A stretch of 41,500 nt of DNA from positions 1-41,500 of the forward strand of contig CAZLXM010000026.1 in the NCBI GenBank assembly GCA_964563105.1, written 5' to 3'. Origin of the DNA: CAYVTV01 sp964563105. GTDB lineage: Bacteria > Bacteroidota > Bacteroidia > Bacteroidales > GCA-2748055. A model generated the notes under the pieces. It made no database searches. It was given only the letters and a program-made list of their open reading frames with translations, and was not told where the DNA came from. Below, piece by piece: positions 9,371 through 16,376 of the stretch (position 1 is the stretch's first letter; every line of letters begins with the position of its first letter). The position numbers were made by a program, and so were the translations under genes.

Positions 9371-11467
9371 TTAAAGATTTGTATCTGTACTAAATTTCTT
9401 AACAGTTAATTTGCATAATTTCCCGGGAGGTAAAACAAAAGCAATTTCATTATTATCCTGACTTAATTCAAAGACATTTTTTTTATTGCCATTTAGTCTC
9501 CAGATATATTTCCCATTACTAAGGTTTAAAAATTTCGCTTTCATTTTTCTGGGTTCAGTTCCAAAATGAAATAGTTGTGCCTCAAATGTATCTTTCGAAT
9601 TTCTAGTGGTAAGTATTGCTATATTAGTTGAAGGAGTTATCCATTTTACCCCGAAAACAGGTAATATCATGTGGTTTCCTATGCTTCCCGTGAGGCAGGA
9701 AAAAAGAAAGCCGGCATCAAAATAAGGCAACTTTTCCTCCAGTTTGAAATTAAAATATCTAATGAAAGAAAATAACCGGTCAGTCCATCGAACTTCAGTA
9801 GTATAGAATTCCAGGGGTAATGAAAGTGATTTTTGCTGTTCTTTAATTTCATTGCTAAGTTTTTTGATATTATGTTCCATTATAAATCTTTCATAAGATC
9901 TTGAGTCTTTTTTGAATATACTGTCGTATGAATTATCTCCGGTTATTAGTCTATATTTTATCAGGATTTTTGGGATTTGATTTTTCAAAACAGAAACACT
10001 CCATTCCAGACTTCCGGGTTGATAGTTTTCCGGTGCATTATCACCTGTTTTTTGCAGTCTTTTTTCTGCAATAAAACGTATTGGTTTAAGAAAATATTCA
10101 TCTTTGGTCATATGGTATGCCAGCAAAAAACATTCATACATCATTGATTGCTGGGCAGGGAAATAATATAAAGTTGGTTCGGTATGATTTTCGGGTTGCC
10201 ACCAGTTTTTTCCTAAACCTGCAGGTTTTCCGTCAGGCCAATGGATTGCTGCGGGGATTATTCCTTCAGGTTTTCCGCATTCACTTGTAAAGGTTGCTTC
10301 TACCCATGTTTTAATCCAGGGGATGATGAAATTTTCAATACGTTTATTGCCATTTCGCAGCCAGAGCAATAGCAATGGTAAAAGCAGCCTGGTATGATAT
10401 GGTGTATCACACGCCCATCTTTCATCTGTATGTGCACGATCAACATTAAACCATGTTGATTTGAACTGTAGTTGGCCACGATCATTAATACCTGTCCATA
10501 AATTTTCAATAAAATCCATTACTTTGAGGGTACGTTGTTCCCAAACAGGATTTTCCGCTTGCATATTTAGCATACAAAAAAGAGGATCGGAATACTCTTC
10601 TGAAGTATGTTCAACATCAGTCATGATAGTAGTATAACCTTTTTGCATACGTGATAATTTGAACAAACCTTCAAATAATTTTTCCTTACTTTTTTTAGCT
10701 TTTTCATCATCGAAAGCAAGCAGTACCGGTACCCAGCTACGCCACATTTCAACATCATCTCCCCATCCGCCGCCAAACTGTCCGTCAGATATCTGTCTGT
10801 TATCAATCCACCAATGTATAAGCCAGCTTAGTTTTTCGAGGATCATCCGCTGATCATTTGCCCAGGCGGGAGCTTTGGAATTATATGGAACTATTTCTTC
10901 CCAGGGAGAATATTTTCCTAAATAGTTTTTTGCAAGTTCATTTTCCGGAAAAGCTGCCGAAGCAATTTTCATTAATCGCTCAGATTCTTTAAGATAATTG
11001 TCTCTTACATCCGGGACATTGATAATATTTCCACTTTGTATTAATTTTGCTATAAGCATGCGACTACGATAAAATGCAATCAGAGGAAACAATATATGAT
11101 CTTCAGGAATTCGGGGAAGAAGATAGTGTTGCAGGGAGCATCTTATAAAAAAACCACAAAGATAACCTTCCGGTTCATTTCCTTCTGTTCCGGGTCTTGC
11201 ATATTTTTCAAATCCATTTGCCCAGTTATCTGCCATAAAATGGATACTTTTTATAATATCCTTTTCTTCCTGGCTTATATCCATATTAAATGCCTGTTCA
11301 AGCAGTAATACCCTGTCTTTGTCATTACTGGCATTACCTGCCAGGTTAATTATACGTTTTAAATCGGAAGCTAAAAATTTTTTCTGTGAAAAGATCATTG
11401 ACGGAAAGGGAAAAAATAAACCAGTCGCCAAAATAGATCCCATAAATTCTTTTCTTGTATAAAGCAT
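9371..11467 (-). CDS. Large exported protein of unknown function, probably alpha/alpha-toroid fold
   Basis: This 698-residue protein starts MLYTRKEFMGSILATGLFF, an N-terminal signal of the kind many Bacteroidota secreted enzymes carry (a single Arg-Lys before a hydrophobic stretch, not a full twin-arginine motif). I do not recognise the family with confidence. The body is rich in Trp and in helical segments such as WLIHWWIDNRQ, GGGWGDDVEMWRSW, HTDERWACDTPYHTRLL and MYECFLLAYHMTKDEYFLKP. These recall the (alpha/alpha) barrel of glycoside hydrolases and polysaccharide lyases, followed by a beta-rich C-terminus. Asp/Glu-rich segments (GDDVE, HTDER) could be catalytic, but this is speculation. 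It converges with the methyltransferase at 8697-9350 and diverges from the DsrE-like gene. A carbohydrate-active enzyme is the most likely alternative to 'unknown'. Confidence 0.6.
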   Translation of the reverse strand: MLYTRKEFMGSILATGLFFPFPSMIFSQKKFLASDLKRIINLAGNASNDKDRVLLLEQAFNMDISQEEKDIIKSIHFMADNWANGFEKYARPGTEGNEPEGYLCGFFIRCSLQHYLLPRIPEDHILFPLIAFYRSRMLIAKLIQSGNIINVPDVRDNYLKESERLMKIASAAFPENELAKNYLGKYSPWEEIVPYNSKAPAWANDQRMILEKLSWLIHWWIDNRQISDGQFGGGWGDDVEMWRSWVPVLLAFDDEKAKKSKEKLFEGLFKLSRMQKGYTTIMTDVEHTSEEYSDPLFCMLNMQAENPVWEQRTLKVMDFIENLWTGINDRGQLQFKSTWFNVDRAHTDERWACDTPYHTRLLLPLLLLWLRNGNKRIENFIIPWIKTWVEATFTSECGKPEGIIPAAIHWPDGKPAGLGKNWWQPENHTEPTLYYFPAQQSMMYECFLLAYHMTKDEYFLKPIRFIAEKRLQKTGDNAPENYQPGSLEWSVSVLKNQIPKILIKYRLITGDNSYDSIFKKDSRSYERFIMEHNIKKLSNEIKEQQKSLSLPLEFYTTEVRWTDRLFSFIRYFNFKLEEKLPYFDAGFLFSCLTGSIGNHMILPVFGVKWITPSTNIAILTTRNSKDTFEAQLFHFGTEPRKMKAKFLNLSNGKYIWRLNGNKKNVFELSQDNNEIAFVLPPGKLCKLTVKKFSTDTNL

Positions 11468-11711
11468 ATGTATTAGTGTGCTAAATAGGTTTAAGTAAAA
11501 ATAATTAAAAATTTGGTTTCTTAGAGATTACAAATTTTATTTAATATCTGTAATGTTAACAATGTTTATTTCAAAATTTGAATAACAATGGGATAAAACT
11601 TTGTTTTTATTTAATTTTACAGCAGGAAAGAAGCTAAATTAATAATTTCATCATCCAATTATTTTCATTAATAAATAAAAATAAAACTGGATTTTAATAT
11701 CAGATATAAAA

Positions 11712-12071
11712 ATGGAAAAAATTCTAATAATCATTAATGATGCCCCCTATGGCTCAGAGAAGGCATATAATGCATTAAGGCTGGCCATGGCATTACAAAA
11801 GGGATATGTAGAGAAAACCGAAATTAAAATATTCTTCCTTGCTGATGCAGTTTTTTGTGGATTGCCGAATCAGAATACTCCAAATGGTTATTATAATATT
11901 GAAAGGATGCTCAAATCTGTTATCAGGAATGGAGCTGAAGTAAAAAGTTGCGGAGGGTGTTCTGAAGCAAGGGGAATTGATAAAATTTCTTTTATTGAAG
12001 GAATACGTTTAAGTAATATGAAAGAATTTGCACAATGGATAGTTGAATGTGACAAAGTAATTAACTTCTGA
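11712..12071 (+). CDS. DsrE/YchN-like small sulfur-relay-type protein
   Basis: This 119-residue protein matches the DsrE-like fold: an N-terminal beta strand ILIIINDAPYGSEKAYNALRLA, an acidic/hydrophobic FFLADAVFCGLP, and a C-terminal CGGCSEARGI with Cys80 and Cys83. In the family a cysteine at this position carries persulfide sulfur (DsrE, TusD) or is of unknown function (YchN). Partners such as DsrF or DsrH are absent, so a dedicated sulfur-oxidation or tRNA-thiolation role is not supported here. The stop at 12069-12071 is followed after one base by the ATG of a methyltransferase, so the two are almost certainly cotranscribed and translationally coupled. Confidence 0.8.
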   Translation: MEKILIIINDAPYGSEKAYNALRLAMALQKGYVEKTEIKIFFLADAVFCGLPNQNTPNGYYNIERMLKSVIRNGAEVKSCGGCSEARGIDKISFIEGIRLSNMKEFAQWIVECDKVINF

Positions 12072-12072
12072 T

Positions 12073-12699
12073 ATGGGAAGCAATATTTTTGATTCTTTGG
12101 CAGCAGAATATGAAGAATGGATTATTGAAAATCATATTCTTTTTCAGTCGGAATTACTTGCCTTAAAAAAAGTGATTCCTGATGGCATGAAAGGCATTGA
12201 AATAGGAATTGGCAATGGCATTTTTGCCGGACAATTAGGAATTCAAAATGGCATTGATCCCTCTGAAAAAATGCTGGAATATGCCAGGAGAAGAGGTTTG
12301 GATGTAAAAAAAGGCGTAGCTGAAGATTTACCTTTTAAAGATGAAATATTTGATTTTGCAGTATTTATAACAACACTTTGTTATATTAATGATCCTGATA
12401 AAGCTATGAAGGAAGCATATCGTGTATTGAAGCCGGGAGGAAAAATTATTATTGCAATCATTGATAAAGAATCTGAATTCGGAAAATTTCTTGATAAAGG
12501 GAAAGCTAAAACCATATTTTATAAAGAAGCCCGATTTTTTTCAGTGCCTGAAGTTTCAGATCTCCTGACGAAAAATGATTTTATGCCCGGTGATATCTAT
12601 CAGACTCTGGAAAATCCGGCTACAAACAAAATTGATGAACCGGTTGAAGGTTTTGGAACCGGGAGTTTTGTAGTTATTTCGGGATTGAAAGCTAAATAA
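12073..12699 (+). CDS. SAM-dependent methyltransferase coupled to the DsrE-like gene
   Basis: This is a 208-residue protein with motif I GIEIGIGNGIFAGQLG (41-56), an acidic motif II GIDPSEKMLEYA (60-71), AEDLPF (about 82-87) and a post-motif III YRVLKPGGKIIIAIID. These are the features of the Methyltransf_11 group. The C-terminal half is divergent, so the acceptor cannot be predicted. Some family relatives act on small molecules, arsenite or thiols. A pairing with a DsrE-type sulfur protein makes thiol or sulfide methylation conceivable, but this is only inference from adjacency. The ATG lies one base after the stop of the upstream gene. Confidence 0.8.
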   Translation: MGSNIFDSLAAEYEEWIIENHILFQSELLALKKVIPDGMKGIEIGIGNGIFAGQLGIQNGIDPSEKMLEYARRRGLDVKKGVAEDLPFKDEIFDFAVFITTLCYINDPDKAMKEAYRVLKPGGKIIIAIIDKESEFGKFLDKGKAKTIFYKEARFFSVPEVSDLLTKNDFMPGDIYQTLENPATNKIDEPVEGFGTGSFVVISGLKAK

Positions 12700-13105
12700 T
12701 TTATCAGGAACATAATATTTTTCACAGTATTTCAGTAAATTAAAATTGAGTAAAACAGGATATTATTTATTCTTTTTTTATTGACTTTTCTACATTTATT
12801 TCATAACTTTAATGAAATGAATTATAACTGTTTAATCTTTCGGATTAAAACAAACCTTATCACTTCAGGAAAAATATTACAATGGATTAAATAATTATTA
12901 ATGTTATTGTAATTAAACATTCCTTATGGTTCTCAGGAAGAAAGGACCATTATTTAAATAGGGCACTCAATTAATGCGCATATTAAGCATTAAATAGTTT
13001 AATCCTCATAATTATTTAATTGTCAACACTCATTTTTCGTGTAAAAAACAGGAGTTAGCAGAAAAATCTACAACAAAGAACTGTCAAAAGAAATTTAAAT
13101 TAATT
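12700..13105. other. Intergenic region with a small hairpin, no gene seen
   Basis: This 406-base AT-rich stretch has no credible coding frame. The only structure I can support is a short stem at 12831-12849 (TTTAATC / GATTAAA, 5-base loop TTTCG), which might end the DsrE-methyltransferase transcript. No clear TAnnTTTG promoter is visible ahead of the gene at 13106. Confidence 0.4.
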
Positions 13106-14329
13106 ATGAAAAAAGTTTCATTTATTTTAATAATTTTTCTTCTCTTTTCTGTTTCTGTTTTCAGTCAGTCACAACGAATATGGGAGAAGACTAAAGCTTT
13201 AAATACTATTTCAGCATACGAAGAATTTCTTGGGAAGTATCCGGATGGTAAATATACTGAAATAGCAAAAAAGAGCCTTGAAGACCTGGTATTTATGAAT
13301 GCGAAGCAAGATAATACCATAATTGCGTATGAAGATTTTCTTAAAAAATATCCTGAAGGTGAGAATTCGGAATTGGCAAAACAAAGCCTGGAGGAATTGG
13401 AATTTTTAAATGCAAAAAAAGAAAATACAATTAATTCTTACAAAGAGTTTCTTAAAAAATATCCTGATCACAAAAATTCAAAATTAGCCCAACAGATACT
13501 GGAAGAATTGGAATTTATAAGTGCGAAGCAGGAGAATACTATTAAAGCGTATGAGGATTTTTTGTCAAATTATCCTCAATCCTTATTTGCGGCTGATGCA
13601 TCTGATAAATTACGAAATTTGCGATGTGGTTTACTGCATTCACAGCCAACAATTACCGGATGTGAAGAATTTCTCCAACAATATTCAACAGGATCTGAAG
13701 TTAGTGATGTAAATCAACTTCTTGATGAACTATTATTTAAAAAAGCAGAAGAATTAAATACTGAGAAAGCTTATGAATTGTATCTGTCAAAGTTTCCTGA
13801 CGGTCAATCAGCAGAAAAAGCCACTGCGAATTTAAAAGAACTTCGTTTTGTAAAGGCCCGTAAATTAAAAACTCTTGAAGCTTATGAGAGTTATCTGGAG
13901 TTTTACCCTAAAGATGCTAATTCTGAGCAATTAAGAAAAGAACTTAAAGGAATAAAAGAATTAGAAAAGTCAAGGAAGCTGGGTGAAATTGCACTCAGGA
14001 TGGCGCCGCAGGATACACTTAATCTTTCAAGTTCTACAGTTACCGGTACAACGCAGTCTACCGGAAGTTATGCTTATTTTCCTGAAACATATAAAGAAGA
14101 TATTGTGGTATTTAAAAGAATGATTAATGAAGGGGTAAATCCATACTTAATAAGGATTCAGGGATTCAAGCTAGCCGGCAAAAGGGAAATTTCAGGGGGA
14201 TATACTATATATTCTGCAGGATGCAGGGGAGAAATAGTGCCTGCTGATGAAGAAGGTATTACTTTATTACAGTATTTCACTATTATAAAATGTCATGAGG
14301 TTTGTAAGCTTCTTCAGAGTAAAAATTAA
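13106..14329 (+). CDS. Secreted helical-repeat protein with seven exact 37-residue repeats
   Basis: This is a 407-residue protein with a clear signal peptide (MKKVSFILIIFLLFSVSVFS). Residues 23-281 are an array of seven repeats with an exact 37-residue period: the AYEEF-like motif recurs at residues 37, 74, 111, 148, 185, 222 and 259. Each unit reads roughly 'NTIxAYEEFLKKYPDGxxxExAKxxLEELxFxxAK', that is, two amphipathic helices like TPR or YfiO/BamD-type repeats. The first four units are very similar to each other and the fifth is the most diverged. The C-terminal 120 residues are non-repetitive, with a Ser/Thr-rich linker and a small domain containing CRGE and KCHEVC. The function is unknown. 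A periplasmic scaffold or protein-interaction role is inferred from the fold. A weak hairpin follows the stop. Confidence 0.8.
   Translation: MKKVSFILIIFLLFSVSVFSQSQRIWEKTKALNTISAYEEFLGKYPDGKYTEIAKKSLEDLVFMNAKQDNTIIAYEDFLKKYPEGENSELAKQSLEELEFLNAKKENTINSYKEFLKKYPDHKNSKLAQQILEELEFISAKQENTIKAYEDFLSNYPQSLFAADASDKLRNLRCGLLHSQPTITGCEEFLQQYSTGSEVSDVNQLLDELLFKKAEELNTEKAYELYLSKFPDGQSAEKATANLKELRFVKARKLKTLEAYESYLEFYPKDANSEQLRKELKGIKELEKSRKLGEIALRMAPQDTLNLSSSTVTGTTQSTGSYAYFPETYKEDIVVFKRMINEGVNPYLIRIQGFKLAGKREISGGYTIYSAGCRGEIVPADEEGITLLQYFTIIKCHEVCKLLQSKN
13172..13948 (+). repeat. Seven tandem 111-bp (37-codon) coding repeats
   Basis: The repeats lie entirely inside the gene at 13106-14329. Periodicity is exact at the protein level with no indel between units. 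Nucleotide similarity is highest between the first four units (for example the recurrent GAAGATTTTCTTAAAAAATA-like segment), suggesting more recent duplication there. Confidence 0.75.
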
Positions 14330-14391
14330 AGCTAATTTCTCTTACTAAAATATTGAATATAAAAACATATTTTAAGAATGATGATCAGGAC

Positions 14392-14417
14392 TATTCTGAC
14401 TTTCCTTATTCAGAATA
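14392..14417 (+). terminator. Hairpin downstream of the repeat-protein gene
   Basis: TATTCTGA and TCAGAATA form an 8-bp stem with a 10-base loop, 63 bases after the stop codon. It is followed by AAATATTG rather than a T tract, so intrinsic termination is only possible, not certain. Confidence 0.35.
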
Positions 14418-14467
14418 AAATATTGTTCCACAAAGGATGACCTCCAAGTGGGCAAAGACGTTATATT

Positions 14468-14495
14468 TATTTGATGCAATATATTGCATCAAATA
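14468..14495. promoter_or_regulatory. Perfect 28-bp dyad operator upstream of a small exported/membrane protein gene
   Basis: The two 14-base arms (TATTTGATGCAATA and its exact reverse complement) abut with no spacer. The site ends 6 bases before a TAnnTTTG element and covers the region where the -33 box should lie, which is the placement of a repressor operator. The half-site GATGCA resembles the half-site of NsrR (Rrf2 family), although spacing between GATGCA and TGCATC is 6 here rather than 7. Fur/Zur-type metal repressors are another option. No regulator gene is adjacent. Confidence 0.65.
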
Positions 14496-14501
14496 TTAAT
14501 T

Positions 14502-14509
14502 TATCTTTG
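14502..14509 (+). promoter_or_regulatory. -7 element abutting the start codon (leaderless transcript)
   Basis: TATCTTTG matches TAnnTTTG and ends only four bases before the ATG at 14514. Transcription should therefore start at or within a base or two of the AUG, leaving no room for a ribosome-binding site. Confidence 0.5.
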
Positions 14510-14513
14510 TTTT

Positions 14514-14885
14514 ATGAAAGGCAGCATCAGATATATAAGTATAATATTGTTAACGGCGGTTTATTGTTTTGCAATAAATGTTGTTGTAAAATCAAATATA
14601 TATTCTGATTTTCAAAATCATCCGGCTTCAGCACAAGAAAAAATATTTTCAGATTTTTCCGAAGGTCTATTATGCCATACCTTACAGTCCAAAATTTCGG
14701 TAAATAATATTAATAATTTCCCTGTTCCAAATTTCAAAAATTCATTCACGGGATTTTCGCTAATATTAAAAACAACTAAACAGCTTCTTAATACAAGATT
14801 TTCGCGAAATATAACTTTTTGTATTGATTTTTTAATAAATCATAGAAAATCCGTTATCATTTTCCCATTCCACTATTTTTGGTAA
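14514..14885 (+). CDS. Small exported or membrane protein of unknown function ending FPFHYFW
   Basis: The protein has 123 residues when started at the ATG at 14514. An upstream in-frame ATG at 14484 lies inside the operator and ahead of the promoter, so it was rejected. Residues 5-26 (IRYISIILLTAVYCFAINVVV) are a signal peptide or membrane anchor. The rest is soluble, with FSEGLLCHTLQSK, a Ser/Asn-rich middle and the aromatic C-terminus IIFPFHYFW. I believe similar short proteins with a PFHYFW-type end recur in Bacteroidota, but I cannot name a family. No function can be assigned. The dyad and tight promoter immediately upstream mean it is strongly regulated, probably by a metal- or redox-type repressor. 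It precedes an unrecognised membrane protein by 110 bases. Confidence 0.65.
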   Translation: MKGSIRYISIILLTAVYCFAINVVVKSNIYSDFQNHPASAQEKIFSDFSEGLLCHTLQSKISVNNINNFPVPNFKNSFTGFSLILKTTKQLLNTRFSRNITFCIDFLINHRKSVIIFPFHYFW

Positions 14886-14995
14886 TCCATTTTTTTATAA
14901 TGTCAGGCAATGCCAAATAAGCTTGTTTGACCTGAATTGTCATATGCTTCACAAGTTTGTAAGGCACAATTTTTAATTAATAAAAACTTAAAAAA

Positions 14996-15496
14996 ATGGA
15001 TTTAGGAAATTCTATCATTGCCCTTATCTTATTGGCCATATTTATAGTACCTATTGCTTTATTACATTTAAGGCGGACGAATAAAGAAAAGAAAAAGCTG
15101 CAGTCTCTCAGGGAAATTGCTGCTCAACATAACTGTAGCATAAGTAAATACGAATTCTGCGGAGATTTTGTTTTAGGAATGGATGATAAGCGAAATTTTG
15201 TTTTCTTTTTCAAAAAGAAGAAAGAAGAGACAACATCGAAATATATTAATCTGGCAGAAGTAAAGACGTGCCAGCTTGTCAGAAAAATACGTAATGTTAA
15301 AATAAATAAAGATAATGAGGTTGTTATAGAACGAATTGAACTTAGTTTTATATCTTCAAATAAAAACAATTCAGAAACGAGTTTTGAGTTATTTGATGAA
15401 ACAGTAAATATTCAATTAAGCGGGGAATTACAGTTTGCTGAAAAATGGTCAAAAGAAATTAATGAAGTCTTGAAAACAAATAAGAAAAAGGGTTAA
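14996..15496 (+). CDS. Membrane-anchored hypothetical protein
   Basis: This 166-residue protein has one N-terminal membrane helix (residues 4-24, GNSIIALILLAIFIVPIALL), followed by a basic segment (HLRRTNKEKKK) that places the C-terminal domain in the cytoplasm. The soluble part alternates strands and charged turns (ISKYEFCGDFVLGMDDKRNFVFFFKKKK, IERIELSFIS, FELFDETVNIQLSGELQFAEKWSKEINEVL), consistent with a compact mostly-beta domain resembling a PH-like fold. I do not recognise the family. The last bases of the gene, including its stop codon, form one arm of an inverted repeat, and a perfect 48-bp palindrome lies 74 bases further on. Confidence 0.65.
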   Translation: MDLGNSIIALILLAIFIVPIALLHLRRTNKEKKKLQSLREIAAQHNCSISKYEFCGDFVLGMDDKRNFVFFFKKKKEETTSKYINLAEVKTCQLVRKIRNVKINKDNEVVIERIELSFISSNKNNSETSFELFDETVNIQLSGELQFAEKWSKEINEVLKTNKKKG

Positions 15497-15536
15497 TATC
15501 CAAAAATAACCTGATAAAATTTTTCCGGATATTAAC
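15492..15536 (+). terminator. Inverted repeat spanning the stop codon
   Basis: GTTAATATCC (15492-15501) and GGATATTAAC (15527-15536) form a perfect 10-bp stem with a 25-base loop, followed by ACTTTTT. The first arm contains the TAA stop of the gene at 14996-15496. It may be a terminator or an mRNA stability element. Confidence 0.4.
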
Positions 15537-15570
15537 ACTTTTTAAGTTGTATCTCATAATCTGTGTTAGT

Positions 15571-15618
15571 AATCAATCAGAGGGTTAAAAGTCCGGACTT
15601 TTAACCCTCTGATTGATT
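15571..15618. terminator. Perfect 48-bp palindrome, possible bidirectional terminator
   Basis: Each arm is 24 bases (AATCAATCAGAGGGTTAAAA then GTCC, and its exact reverse complement), with no loop and no mismatch. On the plus strand TTATTATTT follows. A long stable stem between the gene ending at 15496 and the next promoter fits a terminator. The absence of any mismatch or spacer is unusual and would also suit a replication or recombination-related cruciform. Confidence 0.6.
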
Positions 15619-15950
15619 TTATTATTTCACTAAAATTACTTACATTTTAAATTATGAAGAAAGATGAATATAATCATACTTTTAAGATCACTCAATGAAA
15701 ATTTTGTCAATGCCCCTTCCTTCATTATTTATCCTGTCTGAATCTCTTTCTCCCTTTTTAAAACGCTAATTCAACAAATGATTTACACTCTATGAAGATT
15801 TCATTGGTTAATTTGGTCTTAAAAGCTTCGCAACCTGAGGGCAGCTTGTCTGCCGGTACCAGTGAAAGATTCCGGTTCCCGACATTTTATACATTTTCTG
15901 GTTTAAAAATTTCATACTGTTTAAATTTAAATGAACAATACCTTTATTTA
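15619..15950. other. Intergenic stretch without a supported gene
   Basis: This stretch is AT-rich except for a GC-richer patch at about 15830-15890, which contains a small stem (GGCAG-CTTGT-CTGCC at 15840-15854) and several CCGG/GGTACC words. A 70-codon frame from 15792 crosses it but shows no family resemblance and no start context. I see no gene that I can support. Confidence 0.35.
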
Positions 15951-15958
15951 TATATTTG
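15951..15958 (+). promoter_or_regulatory. Candidate -7 element ahead of a broken small ORF
   Basis: TATATTTG matches TAnnTTTG and lies 15 bases upstream of an ATG at 15974. It could also serve as a distant promoter for the efflux operon that starts at 16377. Confidence 0.4.
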
Positions 15959-15973
15959 CAAAAGGTATAGTTT

Positions 15974-16228
15974 ATGGTGTGAGAAGATTATCAGAACAAC
16001 ATAGTTAACAATGAAATAAGCAGGTTATTTGCTGATGAAACCTCCATGTACTATCATTCACAACAAGAAAATGAAAATATTTGGGGGTTCCATCAGAACG
16101 ACGTGATTATTAACAAGATAACTCAATTGTTTTCTGATGAAAAAAATTTTTATTTCATAATTTCTATAAATTCTGATGATCTATTTCCGAAATTATTCGA
16201 AATAGAATTATCTGTAATTATATCTTAA
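15974..16228 (+). pseudogene. Small ORF interrupted by TGA at codon 3
   Basis: From the ATG at 15974 the frame reads Met-Val-stop (TGA at 15980-15982), then stays open for 81 codons to the TAA at 16226-16228. The product (EDYQNNIVNNEISRLF..., then YYHSQQENENIWGFHQND, ending ELSVIIS) has a normal amino-acid composition, and a promoter -7 element sits just upstream. A single G-to-A change from TGG would explain the stop. Alternatively the real product starts at the ATG at 16046 (60 residues), or the frame is chance. I do not recognise the sequence. It lies in front of the efflux operon, where a local regulator would be expected, but it shows no DNA-binding motif. Confidence 0.3.
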
Positions 16229-16376
16229 TTCTAACACCAAAAAACAAATACTCGTTTCCCTTTTGCTTAACGTAAATGGGAAAAAATCCCGGAGTATCTA
16301 TGCTATCCCTGCATAGAACGGAAGGATAATTAAGTAAATAAGAAAAATGTTCTAATCAACTATAAAATTCTGTAAA

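Noticed and set aside
13172..13948. The tandem repeats as a CRISPR array
   Set aside because: The repeats are 111 bp, diverged and coding, without spacers.
14484..14513. Ten-residue N-terminal extension of the small exported protein
   Set aside because: The ATG lies within the 28-bp dyad, ahead of the promoter, so it would not be transcribed from that promoter.
15792..16004. 70-codon ORF in the gap before the efflux operon
   Set aside because: No recognisable family or start context; it crosses the promoter-like element at 15951.
16278..16316. Small hairpins in the leader of the RND operon as a riboswitch or attenuator
   Set aside because: The stems are only three and six base pairs, with no T tract and no known riboswitch motif.
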